NCBI RefSeq assembly: GCF_026191115.1
Contig: NZ_JAPHOT010000001.1
Coordinates: 2,113,501 to 2,177,500, forward strand
Source of the DNA: Legionella sp. PATHC035
GTDB lineage: Bacteria > Pseudomonadota > Gammaproteobacteria > Legionellales > Legionellaceae
Direction of reading: 5' to 3'
DNA length: 64,000 nucleotides
This document shows positions 45,996 through 55,679 of this stretch, piece by piece; the stretch's first letter is position 1; every line of letters begins with the position of its first letter. Made by a program: the position numbers and the translations under genes. Under the pieces are notes generated by a model. It was not told the origin of the DNA. It made no database searches and saw only the letters and a program-made list of their open reading frames with translations.

Positions 45996-46829
45996 ATGCA
46001 GATTTTATGTATTGAGTCTCAGCACCAACAACCGTCGAGATCACTCATTTTTAGTGATACGTTACACAAAATTGATCTGTCTGGTTATGAAGAGTCATTG
46101 CGTTTTTACACCACAAATAAAAGCGTTAATGTTTTTCGCGAATTAATCAATAACCTAGACATTAAGACAGCCCTATTTACACTATTAGGTTCTGGAGATT
46201 TTCATCATCTCTCTTATGTTTTGTTAGAACGAATTAAAGAACCCTTCAATTTAATTGTATTTGATAATCATACCGATTGTAGTTTCATGCCTCCAAGGTT
46301 TCATTGTGGTAATTGGCTTTACACCGCGGCGCAGCTGTCGCTATGCAAAAAGATCCTTCATATTGGTGCTACAAATGGATATTACTGGTTTGATCGGCTC
46401 TTCGGTTTAAACCAATTAATACGAAAAAAACACTTCATTGCGTTTTCAGCACAAGATGTGCAGAGTCAAGGAATGAAGGGTTATCAAAATGCATTACAAC
46501 AAATTGATAGCGATTTACCAATATACATTAGTATCGATAAAGATGTGTTCTCAGCCCAAGAGGTTGATACAGATTGGGATCAAGGGATTCTAAAAATAAA
46601 TGATTTTTTTGAAATGTTAGCTTTGTTAACTCAATATCGAATTATAGGCGCTGATATAAGCGGGGAGCGAACGGAGCCTGTTCATTATAAGAGCTTTATT
46701 AAACGGACCATGTCGCACTGGGAGCATCCCACGTTGCGGGCAATTGAGGATGATAATCGATTAAAACCTAATGAGCTGAACCAACGTATTATGGAAACGT
46801 TAGGAGTCAAATTAAATGATGGTGCTTGA
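45996..46829 (+). CDS. Arginase/ureohydrolase-fold protein
   Basis: 277 residues. All six manganese-type ligands of the arginase superfamily have equivalents: a His in GSGDFHHLS (residues 65-73, in place of GGDH), D-N-H-T-D (90-94, in place of DAHxD) and S-I-D-K-D (179-183, in place of SxDxD), followed by G-A-D-I-S-G-E. The family includes arginase, agmatinase and formiminoglutamase; substrate cannot be chosen from this sequence, which diverges strongly from all of them. First gene of a four-gene overlapping operon with two SMR-type transporters and a GNAT protein. A TATACT box (45956-45961) lies 34 bp upstream. Confidence 0.75.
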   Translation: MQILCIESQHQQPSRSLIFSDTLHKIDLSGYEESLRFYTTNKSVNVFRELINNLDIKTALFTLLGSGDFHHLSYVLLERIKEPFNLIVFDNHTDCSFMPPRFHCGNWLYTAAQLSLCKKILHIGATNGYYWFDRLFGLNQLIRKKHFIAFSAQDVQSQGMKGYQNALQQIDSDLPIYISIDKDVFSAQEVDTDWDQGILKINDFFEMLALLTQYRIIGADISGERTEPVHYKSFIKRTMSHWEHPTLRAIEDDNRLKPNELNQRIMETLGVKLNDGA

Positions 46830-47169
46830 ATGGATTCCGTTATTTTTATTTTGCTCTTTACTCGAAGCGCTCGGTCAGCTGGCTTTTAAAAAATGTGCAG
46901 TTGCAAGCTCCTCCTTAGCAGGCATTGATTATTATTTGAGCCTTTTTAAAAATATTTATTTATTCATGGGCGTCTCGCTTTTTTTAATGGAATTTATAGC
47001 CTGGGTGTTTATATTGAGACATCTGCCCTTAAATATTGCCTTCCCACTAACCGGAATACAACAACTTATTGTTATCTTTTTTTCTTGTCTTTTTTTAAAA
47101 GAGAAAATAAATTTCGCACAATGGATCGGTGTGGGAATGATCATAATGGGGATAGTTTTACTGGAATAG
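46816..47169 (+). CDS. SMR-type small membrane transporter subunit A
   Basis: 117 residues, four membrane helices (about 5-22, 37-60, 66-84 and 92-115). The small-multidrug-resistance layout, with an acidic residue in TM1 where EmrE has Glu14 (LLEALGQLAFKK, Glu) and the family K after it. The G-Q-L-A-F-K-K-C-A stretch also recalls ArnE/ArnF flippase subunits. It overlaps the arginase-fold gene by 14 bp and has a companion subunit two genes down, so a heterodimer is likely. Confidence 0.75.
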   Translation: MMVLEWIPLFLFCSLLEALGQLAFKKCAVASSSLAGIDYYLSLFKNIYLFMGVSLFLMEFIAWVFILRHLPLNIAFPLTGIQQLIVIFFSCLFLKEKINFAQWIGVGMIIMGIVLLE

Positions 47170-47180
47170 GACTTGACAAT

Positions 47181-48152
47181 ATGATGAACAGACAACTTCC
47201 AAATTTTTTTGAAGGCAGGGATTGGCTTTCCCTTTACTTAAAACATCCCGACCCTCAATTCTTGCCTCAAGAAATCAACCTGGAAGATAATTCTTCTACT
47301 TATGTTTTTTTGGGAAAAGTGAATTTATCAAATTTACTTGAAACATCTATTCCACTCCCCTCCTTGTCAGTGCTTTTTTGGGGTAATCCCATTACCGATT
47401 TATTTCCCGCTTGCAACAGTACGAATGAAATTGAAATGCAAATTGAAAAGGTATTTAACCTTGCTAAAAGCCAGAACGTCTCTGCTATTGCGGTTAAAGA
47501 TTTACCTGATGGTCATTTTCTTGAGGAAAGCTTAATAAAAAGAGAGTTTATCCCCATTGAGCATGATCCAATTTGGTATTATAAAGTGCCTATGAGCCTG
47601 GATGAATTTTTCTTTACCTTATCAAAAGGGAGACGAAGGGGATTAAAAAATAGATGGATGCGTTTTCAAAAAATGGTACAGGTAAGGGAAGCAACCCCTA
47701 ATGATATTTCATTCATCATGACCGCTTATGAACATACCTGGCAAAAGGCCGTATTAAAATTAGAAAAATTGACCATCGACTTTTATCTGGCCGCATTGCG
47801 GAATGAACACTGTAAAATCTTTATTTATGAACATAATAATACACCTTTTGCCTTTACTTTACTCTACCTCAAAGATCAGATGATTTTTGATAAATATATA
47901 GGGAGTATCCCTGCGCTCGCGTATCAATTCTCTTTTTACTCAATGAGCATGCTCTACATATTAGATTGGGCAAAGAAACAAGGTTTTCAGTGGTATGTTG
48001 CAGGGCAAGGTAGTGGGGAATCTAAAAGAGCATTAGGATTTTCTGCAATTCCTTGTAAGATTTGGACTAAGCCTTTGAAACTAACTCGAGTACTCATGCT
48101 GCTCTCGAATAGAATTATTAAAACTCACTCCAAAAGGATTAGGTGCATATGA
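47181..48152 (+). CDS. GNAT/FemAB-like acyltransferase
   Basis: 323 residues. An N-terminal domain without clear motifs is followed by K-G-R-R-R-G-L-K-N-R and a C-terminal GNAT domain (about 190-290) containing F-A-F-T-L-L-Y-L and Y-Q-F-S-F-Y-S-M-S-M-L-Y-I-L-D-W-A. The R-R-x-x-L stretch is characteristic of BioF2/FemAB-type GNATs that acylate lipid- or peptide-linked amines. Start at ATG 47181 (AGGA 9 bp upstream); the open frame to 47085 would overlap the SMR gene by 85 bp. Its stop overlaps the next SMR gene as ATGA. Confidence 0.75.
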   Translation: MMNRQLPNFFEGRDWLSLYLKHPDPQFLPQEINLEDNSSTYVFLGKVNLSNLLETSIPLPSLSVLFWGNPITDLFPACNSTNEIEMQIEKVFNLAKSQNVSAIAVKDLPDGHFLEESLIKREFIPIEHDPIWYYKVPMSLDEFFFTLSKGRRRGLKNRWMRFQKMVQVREATPNDISFIMTAYEHTWQKAVLKLEKLTIDFYLAALRNEHCKIFIYEHNNTPFAFTLLYLKDQMIFDKYIGSIPALAYQFSFYSMSMLYILDWAKKQGFQWYVAGQGSGESKRALGFSAIPCKIWTKPLKLTRVLMLLSNRIIKTHSKRIRCI

Positions 48153-48493
48153 ACGCTTTTTTGCTCTGGGTTTCATTGATCATAAGTGATACGGTTACTC
48201 AATTATTAATTAAAAAAGGCGCTTTAGTTGCCGTTGCTCAAGACCACTATGTCAATGGTTATATTGTTGCTGGCTATGCAACTTTGGTCATTTCCTTTTT
48301 TATTTGGATGAGTATCTTAAAAACTATGCCTTTATATCTGGCATTATCTGTATCCTCATTTGTCTATATACTCATAGCGCTCTCGTCCTACTTTATTTTG
48401 GGTGAAACGCTTACAGTAAAGATTTTTATAGGTACTCTACTTATTGGAGTGGGTGTTTATATTATTAGTTATAATTATTATGCATCTAAATAA
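48149..48493 (+). CDS. SMR-type small membrane transporter subunit B
   Basis: 114 residues, four membrane helices. Same fold as subunit A; the TM1 acidic residue is Asp, not Glu (LIISDTVTQLLIKKGA). The ATG at 48149 is favoured by its ATGA overlap with the GNAT stop; a GTG 6 bp earlier is possible. Together with subunit A forms a probable heterodimeric SMR pump with unequal acidic residues. Confidence 0.75.
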   Translation: MNAFLLWVSLIISDTVTQLLIKKGALVAVAQDHYVNGYIVAGYATLVISFFIWMSILKTMPLYLALSVSSFVYILIALSSYFILGETLTVKIFIGTLLIGVGVYIISYNYYASK

Positions 48494-48621
48494 ATTTACC
48501 CTTCTTTGCGAAGCAACAATTTGCAATAGCACTCGAGCGGACCGACTATCGAGAATAGTTACCAGTTCAGAACGATATTTTTTGCCCGCTTGAGTACCTC
48601 ATCATTTGATTCATTGCTTAT

Positions 48622-49416
48622 TTAAACCGCAATTGGCGCTTTGATTGCGGGATGAGATTGATAATTTAAGAACTCAAAATCATCATAAACATAGGCAAAT
48701 AATGACTGTGGTTTACGTTTAATATTTAAGGTAGCTAGGGGTAATGGTTCTCTGCTTAATTGAGTGCGTGCTTGTTCTAAATGATTAAGATACAGGTGGC
48801 AATCGCCGCCAGTCCATATAAAATCGCCCACATTGAGATTGCATTGCTGAGCAACCATGTGAGTGAGTAGCGAATAAGATGCAATATTAAAAGGTACACC
48901 TAAAAACACATCCGCCGAGCGTTGATACAATTGGCAAGAAAGCGTCTTGTCTGCCACATAAAATTGGAATAAAGCATGACAAGGCATTAACGCCATTTGA
49001 TCCAACTCGCCAACATTCCAGGCACTGACCAGTAAACGGCGTGAGTCAGGATTGGTTTTGATTTGTTGCACCACTTCACTGAGTTGGTCAATCGTACGGC
49101 CATCTGGGGTTGGCCAATTTCGCCATTGTTTTCCATAAATAGGCCCTAAATCTCCATCGCTATTAGCCCATTCATCCCAAATAGTGACCCCATTCTCATT
49201 TAAATAAGCTACATTGGTATCTCCTTTTAAAAACCAAAGCAATTCATGCACAATACTGCGCGTATGCAATTTTTTGGTGGTCACTAAAGGAAATCCTTGG
49301 CGTAAATCAAATCGCATCTGATACCCAAAAACCGATAAGGTTCCGGTTCCTGTGCGGTCTGTTTTTTGGGTCCCGTGTTGTAAAATATGTTCTAATAAAT
49401 TTAAATAAGTTCTCAT
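48622..49416 (-). CDS. thyA: Thymidylate synthase ThyA
   Basis: 264 residues, the same length as E. coli ThyA. Converts dUMP to dTMP with methylene-tetrahydrofolate. Catalytic Cys in [10 protein letters not shown], dUMP-binding R in RRLLVSAWN, and [17 protein letters not shown] are visible. Overlaps lgt by 4 bp; last gene of rppH-ptsP-lgt-thyA. Confidence 0.98.
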   Translation of the reverse strand: MRTYLNLLEHILQHGTQKTDRTGTGTLSVFGYQMRFDLRQGFPLVTTKKLHTRSIVHELLWFLKGDTNVAYLNENGVTIWDEWANSDGDLGPIYGKQWRNWPTPDGRTIDQLSEVVQQIKTNPDSRRLLVSAWNVGELDQMALMPCHALFQFYVADKTLSCQLYQRSADVFLGVPFNIASYSLLTHMVAQQCNLNVGDFIWTGGDCHLYLNHLEQARTQLSREPLPLATLNIKRKPQSLFAYVYDDFEFLNYQSHPAIKAPIAV

Positions 49417-50183
49417 CGTTTAAGCCACCATAACCAAAATCCAAGTAATAACATGGGGATAGATAAAATTTGTCCCATAGTCAACCATCCAAACGCTAGG
49501 TAGCCAAGCTGTGGATCAGGTTGTCGGAACAATTCAGCAATGATACGGCACACGGCATACCCCATTAAAAAAACTGCGGACACCCGTCCAGCAGGGCGCG
49601 GTTTACGCGCATAAATCCAAACAAGGAGAAATAAACCAATTCCTTCCATACCGAATTCATACAACTCAGAAGGATGGCGAGGCTGATTATCGACATGACT
49701 GTATACCATACCCCAAGGCATATCGGTCACTCGCCCCCATAACTCACCGTTAATAAAATTGCCGATACGTCCAGCACCTAAACCGATAGGGACCAGGGGG
49801 GCAATAAAATCGCCTATTTCCAGGAATGATTTTTTACTTTTGCGAGAAAAGAGCCAGAGAGCGGCAACAACACCAAGCAAGCCACCATGGAAGGACATTC
49901 CTCCTTGCCATATTTTAAATAAAGAGAGGGGATCATGCATCAATTCCGGGAAATTATAAAAAAGCATATAACCGATTCGGCCACCAATAATGACCCCTAG
50001 GGCCGCATAAAAAATCAAATCACTGATTTGTTCTGAAGTCCACTCCAGATGATAGTGCTTGTTCCGCCAATGAGCGAGTAACCAGCCACTTACAAAGCCA
50101 ATCAAATACATTAAGCCGTACCAATGAACTTGTATTGGACCTATTGAAAATGCTACAGGATTAATGTACGGAAAGGTTAGCAT
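49413..50183 (-). CDS. lgt: Prolipoprotein diacylglyceryl transferase Lgt
   Basis: 256 residues from the ATG at 50183, after AAGGAA; the frame is open to 50225 but that would add 14 polar residues. Adds diacylglycerol to lipobox Cys of prolipoproteins. Seven membrane helices and the Lgt signature [26 protein letters not shown] near the N-terminus and H-G-G-L-L-G. Operon partner of thyA, as is common in Gammaproteobacteria. Confidence 0.97.
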   Translation of the reverse strand: MLTFPYINPVAFSIGPIQVHWYGLMYLIGFVSGWLLAHWRNKHYHLEWTSEQISDLIFYAALGVIIGGRIGYMLFYNFPELMHDPLSLFKIWQGGMSFHGGLLGVVAALWLFSRKSKKSFLEIGDFIAPLVPIGLGAGRIGNFINGELWGRVTDMPWGMVYSHVDNQPRHPSELYEFGMEGIGLFLLVWIYARKPRPAGRVSAVFLMGYAVCRIIAELFRQPDPQLGYLAFGWLTMGQILSIPMLLLGFWLWWLKR

Positions 50184-50246
50184 ATTTTTAAGTTCCTTTT
50201 TTTCTACTTTTGCGCCCAGGCGCACATGGTGCGATCAGGTTCTTAT

Positions 50247-52544
50247 TCATAGGGACTTACCAGCGCGGATTAGGCCACCTAATCCTTCTTCCTCTAGTGC
50301 CTTTTGTAAATGAAAACGTATTTGCGCTGGATGTTCGAACTCCAATACTTCAGCAAGAATCTTGCGTGCATTAGCAATGGCTAAATTACGAATAACCCAT
50401 TTCACGCGTGGTAAACTGGAAGAGTTCATACTTAGGGTATCAAAACCCATGGCGACCAATAAGATCACTGCTAAAGGATCACTGGCCATTTCACCGCAAA
50501 TACTTACTTCGACCCCTGCTGCATGACCTCCTTCCACTACTTTCAGCAAAACACGCAACATCGCAGGATGCATGGAATCATAAAGGCCGGCAACACGAGC
50601 GTTATTCCGGTCGACAGCCAGAAAGTATTGGGTCAAATCATTGCTGCCTACAGAGATAAAATCAACTCGCTTGGCGATTTCTCGTGCCAAATAAGCTGCG
50701 GCCGGAACTTCAATCATGACACCTAACTTTGGTTTTTCGATGGCACAACCTTCTTCTAACAACTCTGTAAATGCTTGATCAATCAGATAAGAAGCTTCTT
50801 CAACTTCACTTAAATTGGTGACCATAGGTAACATAATCCGCAAATTATTCAACTCTTCGCTTGCACGCATCATCGCACGTACTTGCATCAAGAAGACATC
50901 GGGATGATCCAGTGTAACCCGAATTCCTCTCCATCCTAAATAGGGATTATCTTCTTCTACAGGAAAATAGGGGAGTACTTTATCGCCACCAATATCCAAA
51001 GTTCGCATGGTTACGGGGCGGGGGGCGAAGGCTTTCAATGTTTGCCGATAAATAATCGTTTGCTCATCTTCTGAAGGGAAATGATCCCGACTCATGAAAG
51101 GCACTTCTGAACGGTATAAACCGACACCCTCAGCTCCAACGCTCATCGATAAACCAGCATCCATAGCTAAACCGGTGTTTACTTGCAAAGAAACTTTATA
51201 GTTGTCAGTAGTTTCCGCAGGCTTATCCCGTAAACTGATTAGACTCTGGTTTAGTGCTTGTTCTTCTTGTTCCAGGAGTTTGAATTCTGCAAGTACGGAT
51301 TTCGATGGGGAAATATAAACTTGTCCATAATATCCATCAACAACTATGGCGCGTCGGGAAATTGAATCCAATTTTAAACCACGAACACCCATGACGGTGG
51401 GTACCCCTAAGGCGCGCGCTAAAATAGCAACATGCGAGTTGTTGGAACCTTTGGCTGATATAACTCCAGCCAGGTATCCTTCAGGAACTTCAGCCAAGGC
51501 TGCTGCAGTTACTTCCTCGCCAACCAAAACGGTCCTTTTAGGGTATACAATCTCTTCTTGTTGTGACCACTGTAATGCGGCTAAAACACGACGGCCCAAA
51601 TCGCGGAAATCACTGGCTCGCTCTCTAAGATACGAATCCTCCATATTTTCAAATTGGGCTATGTGTTTTTTAATTACGGTCGCTAAAGCAGCCTGGGCTC
51701 CAATTTTTTCTTTACGAATGATGTGTTCTACTTCAACACCTAGGCTGTCTTTATCCAAAATACGTAAATAAACGTCAAACAGGGCGTGTTCTTCTTCCCC
51801 GACAACCGATTTCATGCGCCTACTTAAGCGGTGCATGTCTTCACGAGTCGACTCCAGAGCTTCGTAAAAGGCATTAATTTCCTCATCCAATGTCTCAACT
51901 GGATTTTGTGGCACTGCATCAATATCTGCTTGCGGATATACAACCACTGCGGTACCTATCCCAATGCCAGGGACTGAGCCAATCCCTGCTAGAGCGGCTG
52001 TACTGGATTCAATTTTTTTAGTTACGCCCATAGGCTTGGGCTGGGTTAGTTCCGCTAACTCGCCTGTTGCCTCTGCATGAGCGATAATTCCCCCAAGTTG
52101 AGCTGCTAAGGTAATTAAAAAGGATTCTTCTGTATCATCGAAGTAACGTTGCTCTGTTTGTTGGACAATCAGGACGCCATAGAGTTTTCTATGCTGAATA
52201 ATTGGAACGCCTAAAAATGCTTTGAGATGCTCTTCGCCCAATAACGGATTATGATAAAAATCAGGATGGGCAGGGGCATCTTCAAGATTTATAGGCTCTT
52301 CCCGCCGACCGACAAGGCCTACAAGGCCACTATCAAATGAGATACGGACTCGAAATTGTGCTTGCTTGTTTAAACCTTCTGTTGCAATAAGGACATATTC
52401 AGCGTGTTTGGTATCAATGAGGTAAACGGAAGCGGCCTCTGCATTAATGGCTTTATTTATTTGTTGCACTAAAATAACAAGCGCCTCAGAAAGCTGCTTT
52501 GCTGTAGTGACTTCTTGAACTATCCGTTTAAGTACTTTGAGCAT
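50247..52544 (-). CDS. ptsP: PtsP: PEP-protein phosphotransferase (nitrogen PTS enzyme I, GAF domain)
   Basis: 765 residues. N-terminal GAF domain (about 1-165), then a PTS enzyme I core. Active-site His in NNSHVAILARALG, PEP-site R-T-L-D-I-G-G-D-K, GWRGIR, and catalytic Cys in S-I-C-G-E-M-A-S-D-P. Phosphorylates NPr in the regulatory nitrogen PTS branch. The gap to rppH (162 bp) suggests its own or a shared promoter. Confidence 0.96.
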   Translation of the reverse strand: MLKVLKRIVQEVTTAKQLSEALVILVQQINKAINAEAASVYLIDTKHAEYVLIATEGLNKQAQFRVRISFDSGLVGLVGRREEPINLEDAPAHPDFYHNPLLGEEHLKAFLGVPIIQHRKLYGVLIVQQTEQRYFDDTEESFLITLAAQLGGIIAHAEATGELAELTQPKPMGVTKKIESSTAALAGIGSVPGIGIGTAVVVYPQADIDAVPQNPVETLDEEINAFYEALESTREDMHRLSRRMKSVVGEEEHALFDVYLRILDKDSLGVEVEHIIRKEKIGAQAALATVIKKHIAQFENMEDSYLRERASDFRDLGRRVLAALQWSQQEEIVYPKRTVLVGEEVTAAALAEVPEGYLAGVISAKGSNNSHVAILARALGVPTVMGVRGLKLDSISRRAIVVDGYYGQVYISPSKSVLAEFKLLEQEEQALNQSLISLRDKPAETTDNYKVSLQVNTGLAMDAGLSMSVGAEGVGLYRSEVPFMSRDHFPSEDEQTIIYRQTLKAFAPRPVTMRTLDIGGDKVLPYFPVEEDNPYLGWRGIRVTLDHPDVFLMQVRAMMRASEELNNLRIMLPMVTNLSEVEEASYLIDQAFTELLEEGCAIEKPKLGVMIEVPAAAYLAREIAKRVDFISVGSNDLTQYFLAVDRNNARVAGLYDSMHPAMLRVLLKVVEGGHAAGVEVSICGEMASDPLAVILLVAMGFDTLSMNSSSLPRVKWVIRNLAIANARKILAEVLEFEHPAQIRFHLQKALEEEGLGGLIRAGKSL

Positions 52545-52706
52545 CTATGCCTTTGATTACCTCTTTTGTAAATGGTCACCCTATCAAGGAACGGCCGTAC
52601 GGAGTATATCTTGAATAAAATCGCTGCGAGAAATACTCCCGTGCGATTTTCGTTCAATCTATGCTCAAATTCAATCGTTCACCAACATTTTTAAATCGCA
52701 GCTGTC

Positions 52707-53225
52707 CTATGCTCTCTTTTTTCGTTTAATGCCATAGGGGGAACGACGATTTTTTTTCAACAAAGGCTCTAATTCTTTTAGCGCCTGAGTGTACACTTGG
52801 CGTTTAAAAAAAATAACCTGCCCTTCTGGCTCATGAAAATCAACCCATCGCCAGCTGTCAAATTCTGGTGAGTCACTCAAATCCAGTTTGACTTTCTGCT
52901 CGCTGGCAACGAGCTTTAACAGATACCATTTTTGTTTTTGTCCTATCACTAAAGGTTCGCTGCCATGACGCAGATATTGTTTAGGAAGTCTGTATTTGAG
53001 CCAGCGTTTGGTAGAGCCAATCACTTCAACATCTTCCTTATCCAAACCTACTTCTTCATGCAATTCCCGAAACATTGCTTCTAACGATGTTTCACCCGCA
53101 GCCAGACCGCCCTGCGGAAATTGCCATGCATCATGACCAGTCCTTCTACCCCAAAAAACCCTATTCTGTGCGTTGACAAGGATAATACCTACATTCAACC
53201 GATAACCGGCACGATCAATCACCAT
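52707..53225 (-). CDS. rppH: RNA pyrophosphohydrolase RppH
   Basis: 172 residues. Removes pyrophosphate from the 5' triphosphate of mRNA and so starts decay. Nudix box GGLAAGETSLEAMFRELHEE followed by V-G-L; N-terminal V-G-I-I-L and W-G-R-R residues are as in E. coli RppH. A basic tail (KKNRRSPYGIKRKKRA) is present. Upstream of ptsP, the conserved order in Gammaproteobacteria. Confidence 0.95.
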   Translation of the reverse strand: MVIDRAGYRLNVGIILVNAQNRVFWGRRTGHDAWQFPQGGLAAGETSLEAMFRELHEEVGLDKEDVEVIGSTKRWLKYRLPKQYLRHGSEPLVIGQKQKWYLLKLVASEQKVKLDLSDSPEFDSWRWVDFHEPEGQVIFFKRQVYTQALKELEPLLKKNRRSPYGIKRKKRA

Positions 53226-53574
53226 GATGTCACTGTTTAGATTAAACCGCTAATAGCTTGATTTTTCCATAAACTGCGAGAGCTTGGCAATTAAATCTGT
53301 AATTATTATTGAAAAAAGGTAACTACTCAACAAAATCTGTCTTATTTCTCTTAACATAAACGGCGCCTGTCCGCATCCGTACCCTAAAAAGTATGGCTTG
53401 GATATAGTCTCAAGAGTGACAATTACGAATCATCTCGATACTCACCAAATGGCGCGAGATTTTCGGCCGGTGTATAAGGTCATATCAATGGATTGTAATC
53501 CCTCTGTATGCATGACTCTACCCTCGATTCAATAAACGTATATAATTGGAACAAATATTTTGAGTTTAAAGCAT
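53226..53574. promoter_or_regulatory. Divergent promoter region rppH/ansA
   Basis: 349 bp without genes. On the plus strand a perfect TATAAT (53541-53546) lies 29 bp before the ansA ATG, but no good -35 box is visible 17 bp upstream. The minus-strand rppH promoter should also lie here; no other structure is seen. Confidence 0.4.
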
Positions 53575-54585
53575 ATGAAAAAGAGAATTTTAATCATCAA
53601 TACGGGCGGGACTATTAGTAGCATTAAGACAGAAAATGGTTATGAGCCCGCTGCAGGCTATGTAGAAGCTGCTTTGCAACAAATTCCTTTGCTCAAACAT
53701 GAAGACATGCCTGAATATTCGATAAAAGAATACGACCCACTGCTTGATTCTTCGAATATGACGGTCTACGACTGGAATCGAATAGCACGTGATATAGCGG
53801 ACAATTATGCCAATTTTGATGGCTTTGTGGTATTTCATGGCACAGATACTATGGCCTATACTGCATCGGCTTTATCCTTTATGTTGGAGAACTTGGGTAA
53901 ACCGGTACTGATAACCGGCTCGCAGATTCCATTATCTGAAGTGCGTAATGATGCAATCGATAATGTGATCACGTCCTTATGGCTTTGTGCGAATCAGCCT
54001 ATCCATGAAGTATGTATTTATTTCAACCAACATCTATTACGCGGGAATCGCTCACAAAAAATTAGTTCACAAGGGTTCAAAGCGTTTGACTCTCCGAATT
54101 ATCCCCATCTAGCATCTATTGGGATTGAAATAAAAGTTCAGAAAAGCTTGTTGCTGAAACGACCGCAAAAAACGTTTCATTTACAAACAATAGAGCCACA
54201 GTTTATTGCCAATTTTAGATTATTCCCTGGCTTTGCTACCGAGGTTTTGACTTACATTTTAAATCAGCCCCTATGTGGTTTGATTCTCGAGACATACGGC
54301 GCAGGGAATGCACAAAATAATGATCCTCGTTTTTTAAAATTGCTGAAGGATACTTGCGCCCGAGGGGTAATCATTGTCAATTGCACCCAATGCCAACAAG
54401 GTGGTGTGGAAATGAGCCAATACGCGACGGGACATTCTTTAAAGAAAGCTGGAGTGATCAGCGGCCATGATATGACTCCAGAAGCAGCTCATTGTAAGTT
54501 ATTGTATTTACTGAGTAAACGATTAGAAATTTTAGAAATAAAAAAGCTGATGGAAACCGATCTTTGCGGTGAATTGACTTCTTAG
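53575..54585 (+). CDS. ansA: Type I L-asparaginase AnsA
   Basis: 336 residues. Cytoplasmic hydrolysis of asparagine to aspartate and ammonia. Active-site Thr in NTGGTISS and second catalytic group in HGTDTMAYTASALSFML; C-terminal domain N-C-T-Q-C-Q-Q-G-G. ATG at 53575 is used rather than the TTG 15 bp earlier. No signal peptide, consistent with type I. Terminated by the hairpin at 54628. Confidence 0.92.
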   Translation: MKKRILIINTGGTISSIKTENGYEPAAGYVEAALQQIPLLKHEDMPEYSIKEYDPLLDSSNMTVYDWNRIARDIADNYANFDGFVVFHGTDTMAYTASALSFMLENLGKPVLITGSQIPLSEVRNDAIDNVITSLWLCANQPIHEVCIYFNQHLLRGNRSQKISSQGFKAFDSPNYPHLASIGIEIKVQKSLLLKRPQKTFHLQTIEPQFIANFRLFPGFATEVLTYILNQPLCGLILETYGAGNAQNNDPRFLKLLKDTCARGVIIVNCTQCQQGGVEMSQYATGHSLKKAGVISGHDMTPEAAHCKLLYLLSKRLEILEIKKLMETDLCGELTS

Positions 54586-54627
54586 CTAAATAATTTTCTA
54601 TCCAGGCTACCAAACGATTCAAAATTT

Positions 54628-54658
54628 TCCCATCTCCCAGCGGAGAGATGGGATTTTT
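54628..54658 (+). terminator. Terminator between ansA and 54670 gene
   Basis: tcccatctc (54628-54636) with gagatggga (54645-54653), followed by tttttaa on the plus strand. The preceding aaaatttt gives the minus strand a short T-tract as well, so it can serve the two convergent genes. Confidence 0.8.
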
Positions 54659-54669
54659 AACGCCGCAAA

Positions 54670-55575
54670 TTACATTGTTAGCGCTACTTTCTCTTCTTCC
54701 TTTTCTTTTTTATCGTGGGCTCGGGCTTCAATTTCTTCAAATGCATTGTCCATTGCAACTTTTAATCGCCCACGACTTGGTTTTATCGTGGGCGCTTTGA
54801 CACGTGCAACAGCGATCAAAGTGACTTGCACCGGTATCGAGTCAATGGGTTTGGATTCTTCGCAAATTTCAGCATTTTCTCTATGAATAGCTTGTATTGC
54901 TTCAATAACAAATGTCTTACGTAAACTTTTATAATCCGGTTTGTCTGGATCTAACCCCCCGAGTTTTTTCTTACAGATGAGAATATTTTTCATCAGGCAC
55001 TCTTCTTTTTTGGCTCTGATTTCTATCGCTGTAGAGTTACTAATGGAATTGGTCACTTTTTCATATATTTTCGCGAGCATCCCTTCTTCTGGTGGACAAA
55101 TAATATGTTCGCCCAAATAATAGGCTGCATGAGCGCACAGTAGATTAAACGGATCATCATCATCAGCGACATCGATAAAAGTAAAGGATTTTTCACCGTT
55201 TTCACTTTTCTCATTTTTCTCAGATTTCTCTACGAGACAACGGTAGAATCGATCCAGGGTTGAATTAAGGTTAGCTAAGGTGCTATTCAAATCACCGCGG
55301 CTCCATGACTTTTTTGCACGCATCCCTTCAACTGCGCTATCTATGTCGCTAATGAGTCCCTGCAAAGCGGTTAAATTTTCTTTATCTGTATCTTTTGCTA
55401 CAAAGTCTGCAACTAATTTTTGCAGAGTACGGGTTATATTTCTTTGCTGCTCAGAATGTTTGGTATCTCGAAAAAATCCATATAACATCCCATTATCATC
55501 AGCAATTGAATCTTCAATTGATTTATTTAAAACGCGGTCAATAAGTGCTTGGACTGTTCTAACAAATATGGTCAT
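54670..55575 (-). CDS. Hypothetical protein, effector candidate
   Basis: 301 residues, AAGGAG 7 bp before the ATG. No known domain recognised; the protein is helical and charged, with a C-terminus K-K-E-K-E-E-E-K-V-A-L-T-M, a glutamate-rich stretch close to the end followed by hydrophobics, which fits the E-block pattern described for Legionella Dot/Icm signals. No signal peptide or membrane segments. Single gene convergent with ansA and divergent from glmU. Function unknown. Confidence 0.65.
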   Translation of the reverse strand: MTIFVRTVQALIDRVLNKSIEDSIADDNGMLYGFFRDTKHSEQQRNITRTLQKLVADFVAKDTDKENLTALQGLISDIDSAVEGMRAKKSWSRGDLNSTLANLNSTLDRFYRCLVEKSEKNEKSENGEKSFTFIDVADDDDPFNLLCAHAAYYLGEHIICPPEEGMLAKIYEKVTNSISNSTAIEIRAKKEECLMKNILICKKKLGGLDPDKPDYKSLRKTFVIEAIQAIHRENAEICEESKPIDSIPVQVTLIAVARVKAPTIKPSRGRLKVAMDNAFEEIEARAHDKKEKEEEKVALTM

Positions 55576-55679
55576 CGCTCTACTCCTTGAACTGTAATTT
55601 AGTTATCATACCTGTACTATTGAGACAGACTTTTCATTGCATAGCTGTCATTGTGCTTAACCTAGGAATTCATAACTCC

